Assembly: GCA_039033695.1 (NCBI GenBank)
Contig: JBCCCC010000002.1
Span: forward strand, 1 to 64,000
DNA from: CALBPI01 sp039033695
GTDB taxonomy: Bacteria; Pseudomonadota; Gammaproteobacteria; Steroidobacterales; Woeseiaceae
Direction: 5' to 3'
Length of the DNA: 64,000 nucleotides
Shown: piece after piece, positions 31,876 to 41,060 of the stretch
How positions within the stretch are numbered: position 1 is the first letter of the stretch
Layout of the letters: each line of letters begins with the position of its first letter
Made by a program: the position numbers and the translations under genes
The notes under the pieces: model-generated
Told to the model about the DNA's origin: nothing
The model's database searches: none
What the model saw: only the letters and a program-made list of their open reading frames with translations

Positions 31876-33962
31876 GCTGCCTCCTCCTTCAAGCCGCGTT
31901 GGCGACCACTGCCGATCGGCAGTTCAATACGGAACGTCGTGCCTTCGCCCGGTGCGCTGTCCACGTGAATCTGACCACCGTGCTGCTCTGCAATCACCGT
32001 GCGACTGATTGCCAGCCCCTGCCCTGTTCCACGCCCCACTTCCTTGGTCGTGAAGAATGGATCGAAAATCTTGCGCTTGATGTCATCCGGGATACCGGGG
32101 CCGTTGTCACCAATTGTGAAGACAACGCTCTTGTCGTCCGGCATTGCGGACGTGATTCGAATAAGGCCCATGTCACTGGCGCTGTCGTTGCGTTCATCGG
32201 CAATCGCGTGTGCGGCATTCACAACAATGTTGAGTACAACCTGGGCGATAGCCGAGGGGAAACACTCAACAGCCGGCAGATCCGGGGCGAGATCAAACTC
32301 CATGTCGGCGATGTACTTCCATTCGTTGCGCGCAACCGTCACGGTGCTTTCGAGAATCCTATTGAGATCGGCCATCTCCATCTCGCCACTGCCCGGGTGT
32401 GAAAAGTCTTTGAGTGCCAGGACAATCTCGCGAATCTTCTGAATACCATGTTTGCCTTGATCCAGTGCCTCGGGAATCTCTTCAAGCAGGTAGTCGAGGT
32501 CCGCTTCGTCCAACTGTTTCGCCAGTGCGGCCGTTTTCTCGGAACCCAGGGCGTCCAGAGTGTCAGGCAATGCGTGCAGCACCGGCCCCAAGTCACCGAA
32601 GGACTCGCTAAGGAACGCCAGGTTATCGCTCACGTATTGGGCCGGCGTATTGATCTCATGGGCGATACCCGCCGCCAACTCGCCAATCGACTCCAGTTTC
32701 TGGGTCAACTGCAGCTGCTCTTGCAGCTCGTCACGTTCCCGCTGCGCATTGTTGCGCTCGGTCACATCTACAAGCATTGCATGCGTCCCAACAACAGAAC
32801 CTGCATCGTCGCGGTGGGCCGAGGCACTATAGAGGCACTCCATACGCGTGCCATCGCTGCCAATGATGATCATGGGCAGCTCGCGTTCACTGCCGCCCGC
32901 AAGGATTCGCGCGTTGCTGGATACCAGCAAGTCATCGGCGTTGTCGGGATGCAGCAACGACTGCAGCGGCAGCCCATTCAGTGCGTCTGCTGCTACGCCA
33001 ACGCGATTGACCAGCGTCCGGTTTGCGTCGCGCACGCGCAACGACGTATCCAGCGAGAACATCATGACAGGCACGTTGTTGTAGAGATCCCGCAGCCTGT
33101 TCTCGGCGGCGAGTACGCGCCGGGTCTGCAACTCTTTCTCGGTGATGTCGGTCAGATAGACATCCATTGCCGGCACATCATTGCCGGCGCCAGGCCGTGC
33201 GAAAACCATAACGTGACGTTGTGCGTGCGCCACCGTGTCGATGATGTGGTTGTCGCTGTATGCGGGCGGCTCGTCCGCCGCATTGCGCTGCAGCTGGCCA
33301 AGCCCGGCCAACAAACCGTTGAGGTGATCGTCACCAATATCGGCCACCGAATCCGCGCCCATAAACGCAAGAAAGGCACGATTGCCCGCAATGATCGACC
33401 CATTGGCGTCGACCCGAAGTGCAGCGATTGGCATGTGGTCAAATAGATTTTGGTATTGCTGTTCCGCTGTCTTCACGTGAACGCGTTGCGAGGCGCGTTC
33501 AATTGAACGTCGAAGCACCCGCAGTATCGCTGCAATCGGAATCACCTTCGAATCGAGGCAATCCTCAACGCCAGCGCTAAGCAATCCCGTCTCTGCCGCG
33601 TCAATACCCGGGGCAATCATAAGCAATGGCGCGGGCGTCACGCGTTGCGCGATAGCAGCATGGCGCGCTGTCGATGTGCCGCAAATACCGCCAGGAATGT
33701 ACCAGACGGCGCAGTCGAACCCAGATGTGGGTAGCGACGCCTCTTCGACGTCTACCCCCCCTTCCTGGCTCAACACACCGAACCCGGCTGCGACTAGCGC
33801 GGCATGCAATTGCGCACCAAATTCATCGGACGGCGATGGTCCGATTAACATGACTGTTGACGTCTTGTCCTGCACCGTGGTCATCCATCCATGGCTAGAA
33901 GCGGTTCCAATCTTGATCAGTCCCTGCTTGGCTAGCGTCCGGCTGCGCTGCGGCTTTAGCAT
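31872..33962 (-). CDS. PAS-domain sensor histidine kinase
   Basis: A soluble kinase of 696 residues with no membrane span. Residues about 35-150 resemble a receiver-like domain (VMLIGPSPSDEFGAQL) without the usual acidic pocket. Two PAS domains follow (about 165-275 and 290-410), then a His-kinase region with GIAHEINTPAQYVSDNL and an HATPase domain with NVVNAAHAI, GDNGPGIPDDIKRKIFDPFFTTK and GRGTGQGLAIS. It is the first gene of a coupled operon and presumably phosphorylates both downstream regulators. The start is uncertain: ATG 33884 (MTTVQDKTSTVML) would remove 26 residues and fits the domain border better, but neither start has a clear ribosome site. Confidence 0.9.
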   Translation of the reverse strand: MLKPQRSRTLAKQGLIKIGTASSHGWMTTVQDKTSTVMLIGPSPSDEFGAQLHAALVAAGFGVLSQEGGVDVEEASLPTSGFDCAVWYIPGGICGTSTARHAAIAQRVTPAPLLMIAPGIDAAETGLLSAGVEDCLDSKVIPIAAILRVLRRSIERASQRVHVKTAEQQYQNLFDHMPIAALRVDANGSIIAGNRAFLAFMGADSVADIGDDHLNGLLAGLGQLQRNAADEPPAYSDNHIIDTVAHAQRHVMVFARPGAGNDVPAMDVYLTDITEKELQTRRVLAAENRLRDLYNNVPVMMFSLDTSLRVRDANRTLVNRVGVAADALNGLPLQSLLHPDNADDLLVSSNARILAGGSERELPMIIIGSDGTRMECLYSASAHRDDAGSVVGTHAMLVDVTERNNAQRERDELQEQLQLTQKLESIGELAAGIAHEINTPAQYVSDNLAFLSESFGDLGPVLHALPDTLDALGSEKTAALAKQLDEADLDYLLEEIPEALDQGKHGIQKIREIVLALKDFSHPGSGEMEMADLNRILESTVTVARNEWKYIADMEFDLAPDLPAVECFPSAIAQVVLNIVVNAAHAIADERNDSASDMGLIRITSAMPDDKSVVFTIGDNGPGIPDDIKRKIFDPFFTTKEVGRGTGQGLAISRTVIAEQHGGQIHVDSAPGEGTTFRIELPIGSGRQRGLKEEAA

Positions 33963-34179
33963 TTATGCGTCAGCCCGCGAAATAAACTGTCCGCCGGCAG
34001 GGTCTTTCACATAAGAGCGCGCGCAACCTTGGAGCCCGGGTGAACAAAGCACCGGTTGCAAACACCGAATCCGTTAATCCAATCCCGTGTGATTGGCGAA
34101 AACGCTAGAAAACAGATGCCAGACTGCGCTATGTTAAGAGCTCGGCTGCGAAATGGTGCAACGTACCCTGGAGCTGTGA

Positions 34180-34902
34180 ATGGCGAGAAAAATCAGGCAG
34201 CTAGGCATATTGGGCGGCCTGTCGGTTATTGCGCTGACAGCCGGTTGCAGCACGACTGTGACGCTGCCATCTACCGAGCTGCCCGACGCTTTGGTCGATC
34301 GGTACCCACTGAGCGTTGCCGTGCGCTATGACGAGGCGCTCGCCGACTACACCTACAGCGAGCAGCTGGCGACGGGCGAGCGAATATCGATTGGAATCGG
34401 CCAAGCCTCGCAAGCAATGTTTAGCAAGACGTTCAGCGACATGTTTGATCGCGTGGTGATTGTTCCCAGCGGTGAGCGGCCACCGGACGAGATCGACTTG
34501 CTGGTTGAGCCTTCGATTTTTGCGCTGGAATTCGCGCTACCCTCGCAGACAGTGACCAACGATTACGCGGTTTGGATCAAGTACCGCTTAAAGATCTACG
34601 ACGCCAGCGGTCAGGAGCAGGCAGATTACGCAGTGTCCGCGTATGGCAAGGCAGCCAGAGAATCGCTGATGGCAGGCACCAAGTCCGCGCTGACCTCAGC
34701 TTCGGAGCTCGCGTTGCGAGATGCCGCCGTATTGCTTTTGACCCGTTTCGAGAAAGAGGCGAACCTGTTGGGGCGCCAATTGCCGGACGTGAGCCTCGTT
34801 GACGTCCCACCCGAAATCGATGCAAGCACACCGCTACCGCCCGTCGGCGAGGCCGAGTCCACCACGACCGCGGAACAACCCAATTCGGAGCAATACTTAT
34901 GA
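34180..34902 (+). CDS. Lipoprotein of unknown function, first of a coupled pair
   Basis: A 240-residue protein with lipobox LTAGC after MARKIRQLGILGGLSVIA and a conserved-looking mature part: YPLSVAVRYDEALADYTYSEQL, ISIGIGQASQAMFSKTFSDMF, IDLLVEPSIFALEFALPSQT and VWIKYRLKIYDASGQEQ. The pattern resembles envelope proteins that act on LPS or surface assembly, but I cannot assign a family. A long disordered Thr/Pro/Glu tail ends it. GGAGCTGTGA precedes ATG 34180. It overlaps the next lipoprotein gene by 4 bases. Confidence 0.8.
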   Translation: MARKIRQLGILGGLSVIALTAGCSTTVTLPSTELPDALVDRYPLSVAVRYDEALADYTYSEQLATGERISIGIGQASQAMFSKTFSDMFDRVVIVPSGERPPDEIDLLVEPSIFALEFALPSQTVTNDYAVWIKYRLKIYDASGQEQADYAVSAYGKAARESLMAGTKSALTSASELALRDAAVLLLTRFEKEANLLGRQLPDVSLVDVPPEIDASTPLPPVGEAESTTTAEQPNSEQYL

Positions 34903-35579
34903 GCAAGTCAGTACCCGTACGCACGATTTTCGCTTTGATGGCCCTGATACCGCTCGTCGGCTGCTCCACGGCACGCACGGATATCGTCAGTTCCAACACG
35001 ATGCCCGAGTACTCCGGCGAGTCGGTCGTCGTGATGGCACGAAGCTACCACACGGGCAATCGTACCGAGAGTGACTTTACGCGCTGTGTGGTCAATACGT
35101 TGCGGCGCAGCAGCAGCGGCATCAATATCATGCCCAGCGAACAGTTTGTTGACGCGATGTATCCATGGTTCGAGCCGCGCACAGCACCACCAACCATTGG
35201 TGCCGTGCCTAAACTGTTGAATAACGACAAGATTGCGCAGCGAATGCGCGACACAGGCGTTCGCTACGTCGTATGGCTCGATGGTAATACCGAAAAACCG
35301 ACTGGCGGGGGCAGCATGTCCTGCGCAGCAGGCCCAGGTGGCGCGGGCTGCTTCGGATTCGCGTGGTGGGAGTCCGATTCCGACTACGACGCCGCGGTCT
35401 GGGACTTAGAAGGCAGCAAGGAGGCCGGCAACATCGAAACGCGAGTCTCTGGCACTTCTTACTTGCCCGCCATCGTCGTTCCGATCCCACTCATTGCACG
35501 TACCCGGTCAACCGCCTGTCGTGATCTGGCCAGTCAAGTGCAATCGTTCATCATGAGCGAAGAGCTGGGCAGCAGCTAG
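34899..35579 (+). CDS. Lipoprotein of unknown function, second of a coupled pair
   Basis: A 226-residue protein with lipobox IPLVGC, then VVMARSYHTGNRTESDFTRCV, IMPSEQFVDAMYPWFEPRTAP, LNNDKIAQRMRDTGVRYVVWLDGNT and a Cys/Gly-rich loop SCAAGPGGAGCFGFAWW. Several cysteines suggest disulfides in the periplasm. It resembles a group of uncharacterised lipoproteins of marine gammaproteobacteria; no function can be given. It is translationally coupled (ATGA) to the gene upstream, so the two probably work together. Confidence 0.78.
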   Translation: MSKSVPVRTIFALMALIPLVGCSTARTDIVSSNTMPEYSGESVVVMARSYHTGNRTESDFTRCVVNTLRRSSSGINIMPSEQFVDAMYPWFEPRTAPPTIGAVPKLLNNDKIAQRMRDTGVRYVVWLDGNTEKPTGGGSMSCAAGPGGAGCFGFAWWESDSDYDAAVWDLEGSKEAGNIETRVSGTSYLPAIVVPIPLIARTRSTACRDLASQVQSFIMSEELGSS

Positions 35580-35642
35580 CCGCACTGCATCCGAAATGGC
35601 GCCGATCGCGAATTCTGGTGTAGGCACACCGGAGCCATCGAC

Positions 35643-36167
35643 ATGCCCAATTTGGTGATCAACTTCTTACTCTTCCAGACTAGCTGGTTTGCGCTGGTTG
35701 CAGGCGCGGCCAACAATCTGCTGATACCTGGTGCCGCATTGTGCGCGCTGTTCTTCGCCTGGGAGCTGTATCGCAGCAAAGCCAGAAAACGACTCGTTGC
35801 GCTCGTCGTCGTTGCGGTCGCTGGCGGCATCATTGTGGACGGCAGTTACGCACTATTCGGTCTGGTGGAGTACCAATTGCCGGCGGGACCGATTGCCCCC
35901 TGGTGGATCATTGGGCTGTGGGTCATCTTCGCATTGACGCTGACTGAATCGATGGGCTGGATGCGCGACCGAATATGGGCCGGCGCATTGATGGCAGGTA
36001 TCGGCGCGCCCCTGTCTTATCTTGCCGGCTACAAGCTGGGTGCTATCGAATTCCCCTTGGGCTTAGCCACCGGGCTTGGCATCGCAGCATTAACCTGGAT
36101 ACCCGCGATTTACGTGCTTGTGCTCATCTGCAACCGTTTAATGCCTCAGCCGGAACCGAAGGCATAA
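35643..36167 (+). CDS. DUF2878-family membrane protein
   Basis: A 174-residue inner-membrane protein with about five hydrophobic segments. The start INFLLFQTSWFALVAGAANN and the middle GSYALFGLVEYQLPAGPIAPWWIIGLWVIFALTL (two parts, WWIIGLWVIFA most typical) are characteristic of DUF2878, a family often found near lipid or carotenoid-like genes and of unknown function. The stop codon lies within the terminator of the convergent kbp gene. Confidence 0.82.
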   Translation: MPNLVINFLLFQTSWFALVAGAANNLLIPGAALCALFFAWELYRSKARKRLVALVVVAVAGGIIVDGSYALFGLVEYQLPAGPIAPWWIIGLWVIFALTLTESMGWMRDRIWAGALMAGIGAPLSYLAGYKLGAIEFPLGLATGLGIAALTWIPAIYVLVLICNRLMPQPEPKA

Positions 36168-36192
36168 AAAAAGCCGGCCAATGGCCGGCTTC
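36165..36192 (-). terminator. Rho-independent terminator of kbp
   Basis: Minus-strand stem AAGCCGGCC / GGCCGGCTT with loop ATT, followed by TTTTTTT. It overlaps the stop codon of the convergent DUF2878 gene; the plus strand has no T run. Confidence 0.8.
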
Positions 36193-36213
36193 TCGACGTG
36201 ATGCGCGCCGCCG

Positions 36214-36699
36214 TCAGTCCAGCGGAATACGGATTGTCTGACCTACAAAAATCTTATCAGGGTCTTGTATCACTTCTCGATTAGCCTCGAAGATTCGCAT
36301 ATAAGCACTTGACTTACCATAGTATTTCTTCGATATCTTGCCGAGCGTATCACCACTCTCGATGACATAAAGCTCAACTTTTTCCGACTCCTGCGGTGTT
36401 GCTGCGACTTCTTGACCAGCGTCTGCCGCAGGGGCTGGTGGCGGGCTCTTGATGGTCATTTTGCTGGTATACACATCAGCGACACCCTGCACGTTGCCCG
36501 CCAGTAGTGCGCACTTTTGCATTGCGGCGCCCGACTCGCACTCCCCGGACAAGCTCACAATGCCATTATCAAACTCGACGCCAAGGTCGGTGACGCCAGG
36601 GTTGTTCGCTTCAATGAGCTCCTTGATCTTGTCAACCGCGTCATCCTCGGTGTTGAACAAGCGTCGACCGACGTCTTTTGCAAATCCAAAAAGGTCCAT
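36214..36699 (-). CDS. kbp: BON-LysM protein Kbp (YgaU-like, potassium-binding)
   Basis: A 161-residue protein without a signal peptide. A BON domain (about 20-85, LGVEFDNGIVSLSGECES, VQGVADVYTSKM) is followed by a Pro/Ala linker and a LysM domain (about 108-160, YVIESGDTLGKISKKYYG, IFEANREVIQDPDKIFVGQ). This is the layout of E. coli Kbp/YgaU, a cytoplasmic potassium-binding protein. It has two cysteines in the BON part. It ends at a strong terminator and lies just after the dodecin gene on the same strand, 41 bases apart. Confidence 0.93.
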   Translation of the reverse strand: MDLFGFAKDVGRRLFNTEDDAVDKIKELIEANNPGVTDLGVEFDNGIVSLSGECESGAAMQKCALLAGNVQGVADVYTSKMTIKSPPPAPAADAGQEVAATPQESEKVELYVIESGDTLGKISKKYYGKSSAYMRIFEANREVIQDPDKIFVGQTIRIPLD

Positions 36700-36740
36700 A
36701 TTTCCTCCCGTATCGGTAAGTACTACCGACTATTCAAAAC

Positions 36741-36947
36741 TTACTTCAATACAAAAGTGACTTTAAGAACCACTCGGAACTCTTTGATTTTTCCGCCTTC
36801 ACAGACGACTTTTTGGTCTTTGACCCAGGCCCCCTCAATATTGTCCAACGTTTCGTTGGCTCGTTTGATGCCCGACTTCACGGCATCCTCAAAACTCTTT
36901 GTTGAAGAAGAAATAATTTCTGTAACGCGTGCAACACTCATTGCCAT
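36741..36947 (-). CDS. Dodecin, flavin-binding protein
   Basis: A 68-residue protein of the dodecin family, a dodecameric flavin store: ARVTEIISSSTKSFEDAVKSGI, NETLDNIEGAWVKDQKVVCEGG and EFRVVLKVTFVL. The flavin-stacking Trp is in GAWVKDQ. It probably shares a transcript with kbp, a likely stress-linked pair (inference). Confidence 0.93.
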   Translation of the reverse strand: MAMSVARVTEIISSSTKSFEDAVKSGIKRANETLDNIEGAWVKDQKVVCEGGKIKEFRVVLKVTFVLK

Positions 36948-37042
36948 CTCCCCAGGTGGTCAAATTAACGCCGTTAACGACGATTGCCGGCAGCTTACCA
37001 GCTGCTGGCATGCACGCTCAAACCCGCGCCTATGGGGGAAGC

Positions 37043-37555
37043 TCAGTCGATCAGCCGGCCGACACGCAGTAGTCGGGCACGGTAGTAGTCGTTGACGAGC
37101 GATTCAGTGGTCACATGCCTGCCGGTTGAAGGCGCGTGCACAAAGTACTGATCGCCCAGATAGATACCAACATGCGACGGCTTGCCGTCAAAATTGAAAA
37201 ACAGAATATCACCCGGCTGAGGCTGATCACGGTCGACAATAGTGACCTCGCGCCAGAGTGCGCCGGTCGTGCGAGGTACATGCATGCCGGCTTCTGCATA
37301 GGCATAGTGAACCAAGCCGCTGCAATCGAAGCCGCGCGGGTCTGCGCCGCCATACTGGTAGGGCACGCCAAGCTGCTGCTGCGCAATACTGGCCGCAATC
37401 ACGGCACGATCGTCCGCCAAGGACCGCGTGTCGTCCGGCGCACTGATCGTCGGCACCGATCTCACGACTTCTGGACGCTCAGGCGCGTACTGTGGCTTCG
37501 GCTCCCACGAACAGCCAGCAGTGACTAGCAATCCAAGAATGATGAAACAACGCAT
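37043..37555 (-). CDS. NlpC/P60-family cell-wall hydrolase lipoprotein
   Basis: A 170-residue lipoprotein (lipobox VTAGC, Cys15) with a complete NlpC/P60 domain from about 50: GVPYQYGGADPRGFDCSGLVHY holds catalytic Cys78, PSHVGIYLGD has His128 and FVHAPSTG has His140. It resembles E. coli NlpC and MepS-type D,L-endopeptidases that cut peptidoglycan cross-bridges. ATG 37555 has AAAGGG ahead; a GTG seven codons upstream is less likely. Confidence 0.92.
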   Translation of the reverse strand: MRCFIILGLLVTAGCSWEPKPQYAPERPEVVRSVPTISAPDDTRSLADDRAVIAASIAQQQLGVPYQYGGADPRGFDCSGLVHYAYAEAGMHVPRTTGALWREVTIVDRDQPQPGDILFFNFDGKPSHVGIYLGDQYFVHAPSTGRHVTTESLVNDYYRARLLRVGRLID

Positions 37556-37661
37556 TAAGACACCCTTTTTTCGCACGCAACACTGATCATGCCGCTCAGA
37601 CCATGAACCCGCGCTGAATGGGCACGCTGCAAGTAACTGGTCACCGCGATATCATACCGTG

Positions 37662-38936
37662 ATGATCAGAACTTACCGAACGATGCGTTCACGTTTTGCG
37701 CGGGTGGGGCATGACGTGGTCCTTTGCGCAGGCGTGCTGGCTCTCATTCAGGCGGGTTGCGCCAGCGCTCAGCCGACGGAGCCGCCGCGCTATCGCGTCG
37801 ACTACCATGTGGCATTGGACGCAGATGGCATGGCTAGCGTTACGCTGACTGTCGATCAGTCGGGCCAACAACTGCGTCAACTTGAATTCGTCATGGCACA
37901 GGGACGGTTCACTAACTTTGCAAGCGCGCTTCCGATTGAACGTGACGGAGATCGCGTGCGTTGGCAGCCCGACTCGAGTGGCGGCAGCATCAGCTGGCAG
38001 GTCAATCTCAATCAGCAACGGCAGGATGGTAGCGTCGATGCGATGGTCACGCAGCGCTGGGCCGTCTTCCGAGCCGAGGACGCCATTCCGGGTATCGCAA
38101 GCCGGTCGGCGCGCGGCGCCAGCGCGGATACCACGCTGCGGTTCGAGCTTCCGACTGGCTGGAGTATTGTGACGGGCTATTTGGGCCAGGACGGTGAGTT
38201 CGACGTTGACGACGCCAACCGCCGCTTTGACCGCCCCGATGGCTGGATTGTCGCCGGCGCGCTTGGCGTGCGACATGATCTAATCGCCAACACCCGTGTC
38301 GCGGTTGCCGCACCGCGGGAACAACAAGCAAGACGCCTCGACGTCATGGCGTTCATGAACTGGCACCTGCCCTATGTGCGCGATGTGTTTCCTGCGTTCC
38401 CGGACAGAATACTGATCGCAATGGCGGATGATCCGTTCTTTCGCGGCGGCTTGTCGGCGCCGAATTCCTTATTCCTGCACACCGATCGGCCACTCATTAG
38501 CGGCAACGGCACGAGCACATTGCTGCACGAGCTGATCCACATCGGTCTTGGCCGACGGGCAGTCAAAGGAGAAGACTGGATCATTGAGGGGCTGGCCGAA
38601 TTCTATAGTGTCGCGCTCATGCGCCGGGCCGGCACAATCACACCGCGCCGCGAACAAAGCGCATTCCAGTCTTTGCAGGAGTGGGGAGAATCAGTACGCG
38701 ACCTCAAGGCAACCCAATCGAAGGGCGCAAGAACGGCGCGCGCGGTTGGCGTATTGGCCGACGTTGATGCGCAGATTCGCGCAGCAACGAACGATCGGCG
38801 ATCGCTCGACGACGTCGTACGACGCCTTGCGGCCAGTGAAGAACCATTGTCTTTGCGCGAGCTTCGCATTGCTGTCGAGGCAACTGCCGGCCAAACAAGT
38901 CGCGCACTCGACGATAGTCGTCTGCCAGGCTACTGA
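37662..38936 (+). CDS. M61-like (gluzincin) secreted peptidase
   Basis: A 424-residue protein with a secretion signal ending near LIQAGCASAQ (possible lipobox). An N-terminal beta-sandwich (about 40-200, YRVDYHVALDADGMASVTLT) is followed by a zinc domain with LLHELIHIGLG (His289, Glu290, His293) and WIIEGLAEFYSV with the third ligand Glu. This order matches M61 glycyl-aminopeptidase relatives, but the usual PDZ part is absent and the protein is shorter than typical M61 (about 600). The start is uncertain (GTG 37659, ATG 37662 or 37683). Confidence 0.82.
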   Translation: MIRTYRTMRSRFARVGHDVVLCAGVLALIQAGCASAQPTEPPRYRVDYHVALDADGMASVTLTVDQSGQQLRQLEFVMAQGRFTNFASALPIERDGDRVRWQPDSSGGSISWQVNLNQQRQDGSVDAMVTQRWAVFRAEDAIPGIASRSARGASADTTLRFELPTGWSIVTGYLGQDGEFDVDDANRRFDRPDGWIVAGALGVRHDLIANTRVAVAAPREQQARRLDVMAFMNWHLPYVRDVFPAFPDRILIAMADDPFFRGGLSAPNSLFLHTDRPLISGNGTSTLLHELIHIGLGRRAVKGEDWIIEGLAEFYSVALMRRAGTITPRREQSAFQSLQEWGESVRDLKATQSKGARTARAVGVLADVDAQIRAATNDRRSLDDVVRRLAASEEPLSLRELRIAVEATAGQTSRALDDSRLPGY

Positions 38937-39096
38937 ATCGGCCAATTGTCAAAATGACGACCGCGTCGACACCGCGCGCCGCGGTTATGTGTCCTGGTTC
39001 ACACCCCTGTCTGTCAAGCTTGGCGGTATGGGTACAAACGTCGCACAATTCGCATTATGAAAAATGCTGTTCCAACCCGCTCGTAACAATAAGACA

Positions 39097-40587
39097 ATGC
39101 CAGACCGACACGACCTGAAACTCCTGCTGCGCTCGAGGACACCATTGATTGCTGTGCAATCACGAGACGAGCGTGCCGTATTGAAGATGCTCACCGAACA
39201 CGCAATCGGCGGCTTTGCGGCAAGCCACCAGCCCCTGTTCCGCTGGAGCGTCACCGACGGCTTGCAACGGTTAGATATCGAACTGGCACCACAAACCCTG
39301 AACAGCGAGCCACAAGATGTACTGGGACACATTCGATCGGTCGAAAAACCGGCAATCTACGCGCTGCTAGACTTCCACCCCTACCTTCAAGATCCGCTGT
39401 TCATTCGCAAGATCAAAGATATCTGCATGAAGTTTGCCGACAATGGCGGCAAGTTAATCATGATCAGTCCGGTACTCAAAATCCCCGATGAGTTGAAGCA
39501 CTTCAGCGCCAATTTCGAGCTGAGCGTGCCCAATGAGGCAAGGCGCGCCGAGATCGTCAAAGAAGTGGCACGCGAGTGGCGCGAAGACAATGCCGGCCGT
39601 CAGGTGCGCTCAGACGCACGCGCGCTCGACTTGCTTGTACGCAACCTCGCCGGATTGTCTGCGCTGGACGTGCGCCGGCTCGCGCACAACGCCATTGTCG
39701 ACGATGGCGTCATTGATCAGGCTGACATCCAGGCGGTGATGCAGGCCAAATACAAACTCCTCAATCAGGACGGTATGTTGACGTTCGAGTACGAGACGGC
39801 CCGGTTTGCCGATGTTGCAGGCATGCGTTCAATCAAGGAATGGGTCAGTCGCCGACGAAACGCGTTCCTCGGCAAGCAGCAGCGCGTCGGGCTGGATCCC
39901 CCCAAGGGCCTGATCCTGCTGGGGGTGCAAGGCTGCGGCAAAAGTCTGGCTGCCAAAGCAACTGCCGGTGCACTCGGTACGCCGCTGCTACGATTGGAGT
40001 TCGGCAATTTGTTCAACAAGTATCATGGCGAAACCGAGCGCAACCTCCGCGAGTCGCTGAAGATCGCGGAGACCATGGCACCTTGCGTATTGTGGATCGA
40101 CGAACTCGAAAAGGGGCTGTCATCATCGGATGACAATACGGGCACATCGCAACGCGTGTTGGGCGCCTTCCTGACCTGGATGGCAGAACGCAAACCCGGC
40201 GTATTCGTTGTAGCTACCGCGAACGATATTGGCAAGCTACCGCCCGAACTCGTCCGCAAAGGCCGATTCGACGAGATCTTCTTTGTCGACTTGCCCGACG
40301 AATCCACACGTGCCGACATTCTCAACATACATCTCGCTCGTCGCGAGGCCTGCACTGATCGCATCGATAGCACTGCAGTTGCCGCCAGCACGCATAACTT
40401 TTCCGGTGCCGAGCTCGAGCAATTAGTCGTCAGCGCTTTCTATGCAGCGGATGCTGATGAACAAACGCTGTCGACAACGCATTTGTTGGACGAAGCCACA
40501 AGAACCAGCCCGCTGGCGACTGTGATGGCCGAAAAAGTGCATGAACTGCGAGCATGGGCCGAAGGTCGGACTGTGCCGGCCAACTGA
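39097..40587 (+). CDS. AAA ATPase of the Ycf46 type
   Basis: A 496-residue cytoplasmic protein. The N-terminal half (LKLLLRSRTPLIAVQSRDE, AIYALLDFHPYLQD, IMISPVLKIPDELKHFS) is the Ycf46-specific region; the C-terminal half is a single AAA module with Walker A GVQGCGKS at 276-283, Walker B LWIDELEKG, sensor VVATANDI and arginine-finger region RKGRFDEIFFVDLP. Homologues occur in cyanobacteria, chloroplast genomes and many bacteria; a link to carbon or stress regulation was proposed in cyanobacteria, but the role is unclear elsewhere. It is a single gene. An ATG at 39064 would add 11 residues. Confidence 0.9.
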   Translation: MPDRHDLKLLLRSRTPLIAVQSRDERAVLKMLTEHAIGGFAASHQPLFRWSVTDGLQRLDIELAPQTLNSEPQDVLGHIRSVEKPAIYALLDFHPYLQDPLFIRKIKDICMKFADNGGKLIMISPVLKIPDELKHFSANFELSVPNEARRAEIVKEVAREWREDNAGRQVRSDARALDLLVRNLAGLSALDVRRLAHNAIVDDGVIDQADIQAVMQAKYKLLNQDGMLTFEYETARFADVAGMRSIKEWVSRRRNAFLGKQQRVGLDPPKGLILLGVQGCGKSLAAKATAGALGTPLLRLEFGNLFNKYHGETERNLRESLKIAETMAPCVLWIDELEKGLSSSDDNTGTSQRVLGAFLTWMAERKPGVFVVATANDIGKLPPELVRKGRFDEIFFVDLPDESTRADILNIHLARREACTDRIDSTAVAASTHNFSGAELEQLVVSAFYAADADEQTLSTTHLLDEATRTSPLATVMAEKVHELRAWAEGRTVPAN

Positions 40588-40684
40588 ATTCGAATCCTGC
40601 AATCAGGATTGTGAGTCTGCTCACGGAAGTCCGGCGCGTTAGCGGGTAGTGTAACGGTCAGTTTTAAACCAAGACCCAATTGCC

Positions 40685-40966
40685 ATGAAGTCAGACAGCC
40701 TGCAACAGACAAGCATCATTCCCGACGACGCTGCGCGAAACGTTGCGAACAGGATTTGGCTACCCAGCTTCGTGTACGAATGCGTACCCTACTTTTACAT
40801 ACTGGCAGGCTTCGCAGCTTTGTTTGCGACGCTTTACATAAACGCCTGGTATTGGGTGGTTCCGCACTGGATCCTGTTTACGGCTTTGTGCCTTCATTTC
40901 GGCTTTCGCATCCTGTTTCAGCGCTACCGATACCGGCGCCAGGCTGAAGACGTAAGCGACAGCTAG
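40685..40966 (+). CDS. Small two-span membrane protein, unknown
   Basis: A 93-residue protein with two hydrophobic segments (about 31-52 YFYILAGFAALFATLYINAW and 55-75) and a basic end FQRYRYRRQAEDV. It has no recognised family. There is no strong ribosome site, yet the hydrophobic pattern and codon use look genuine. It lies alone between the AAA ATPase and another small membrane protein. Confidence 0.6.
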   Translation: MKSDSLQQTSIIPDDAARNVANRIWLPSFVYECVPYFYILAGFAALFATLYINAWYWVVPHWILFTALCLHFGFRILFQRYRYRRQAEDVSDS

Positions 40967-41060
40967 GCCCGTCCCCGAGCGACCGAGCTAACGCAGCATC
41001 GCTTGACGCTGGCGGCATCATACCGGAGCATTCACCCGTCGATGTCTGAGGGACAGGCGA

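Noticed and set aside
32448..33446. Long 332-codon plus-strand frame
   Set aside because: It lies antisense within the histidine kinase gene; composition is that of a GC-rich shadow frame.
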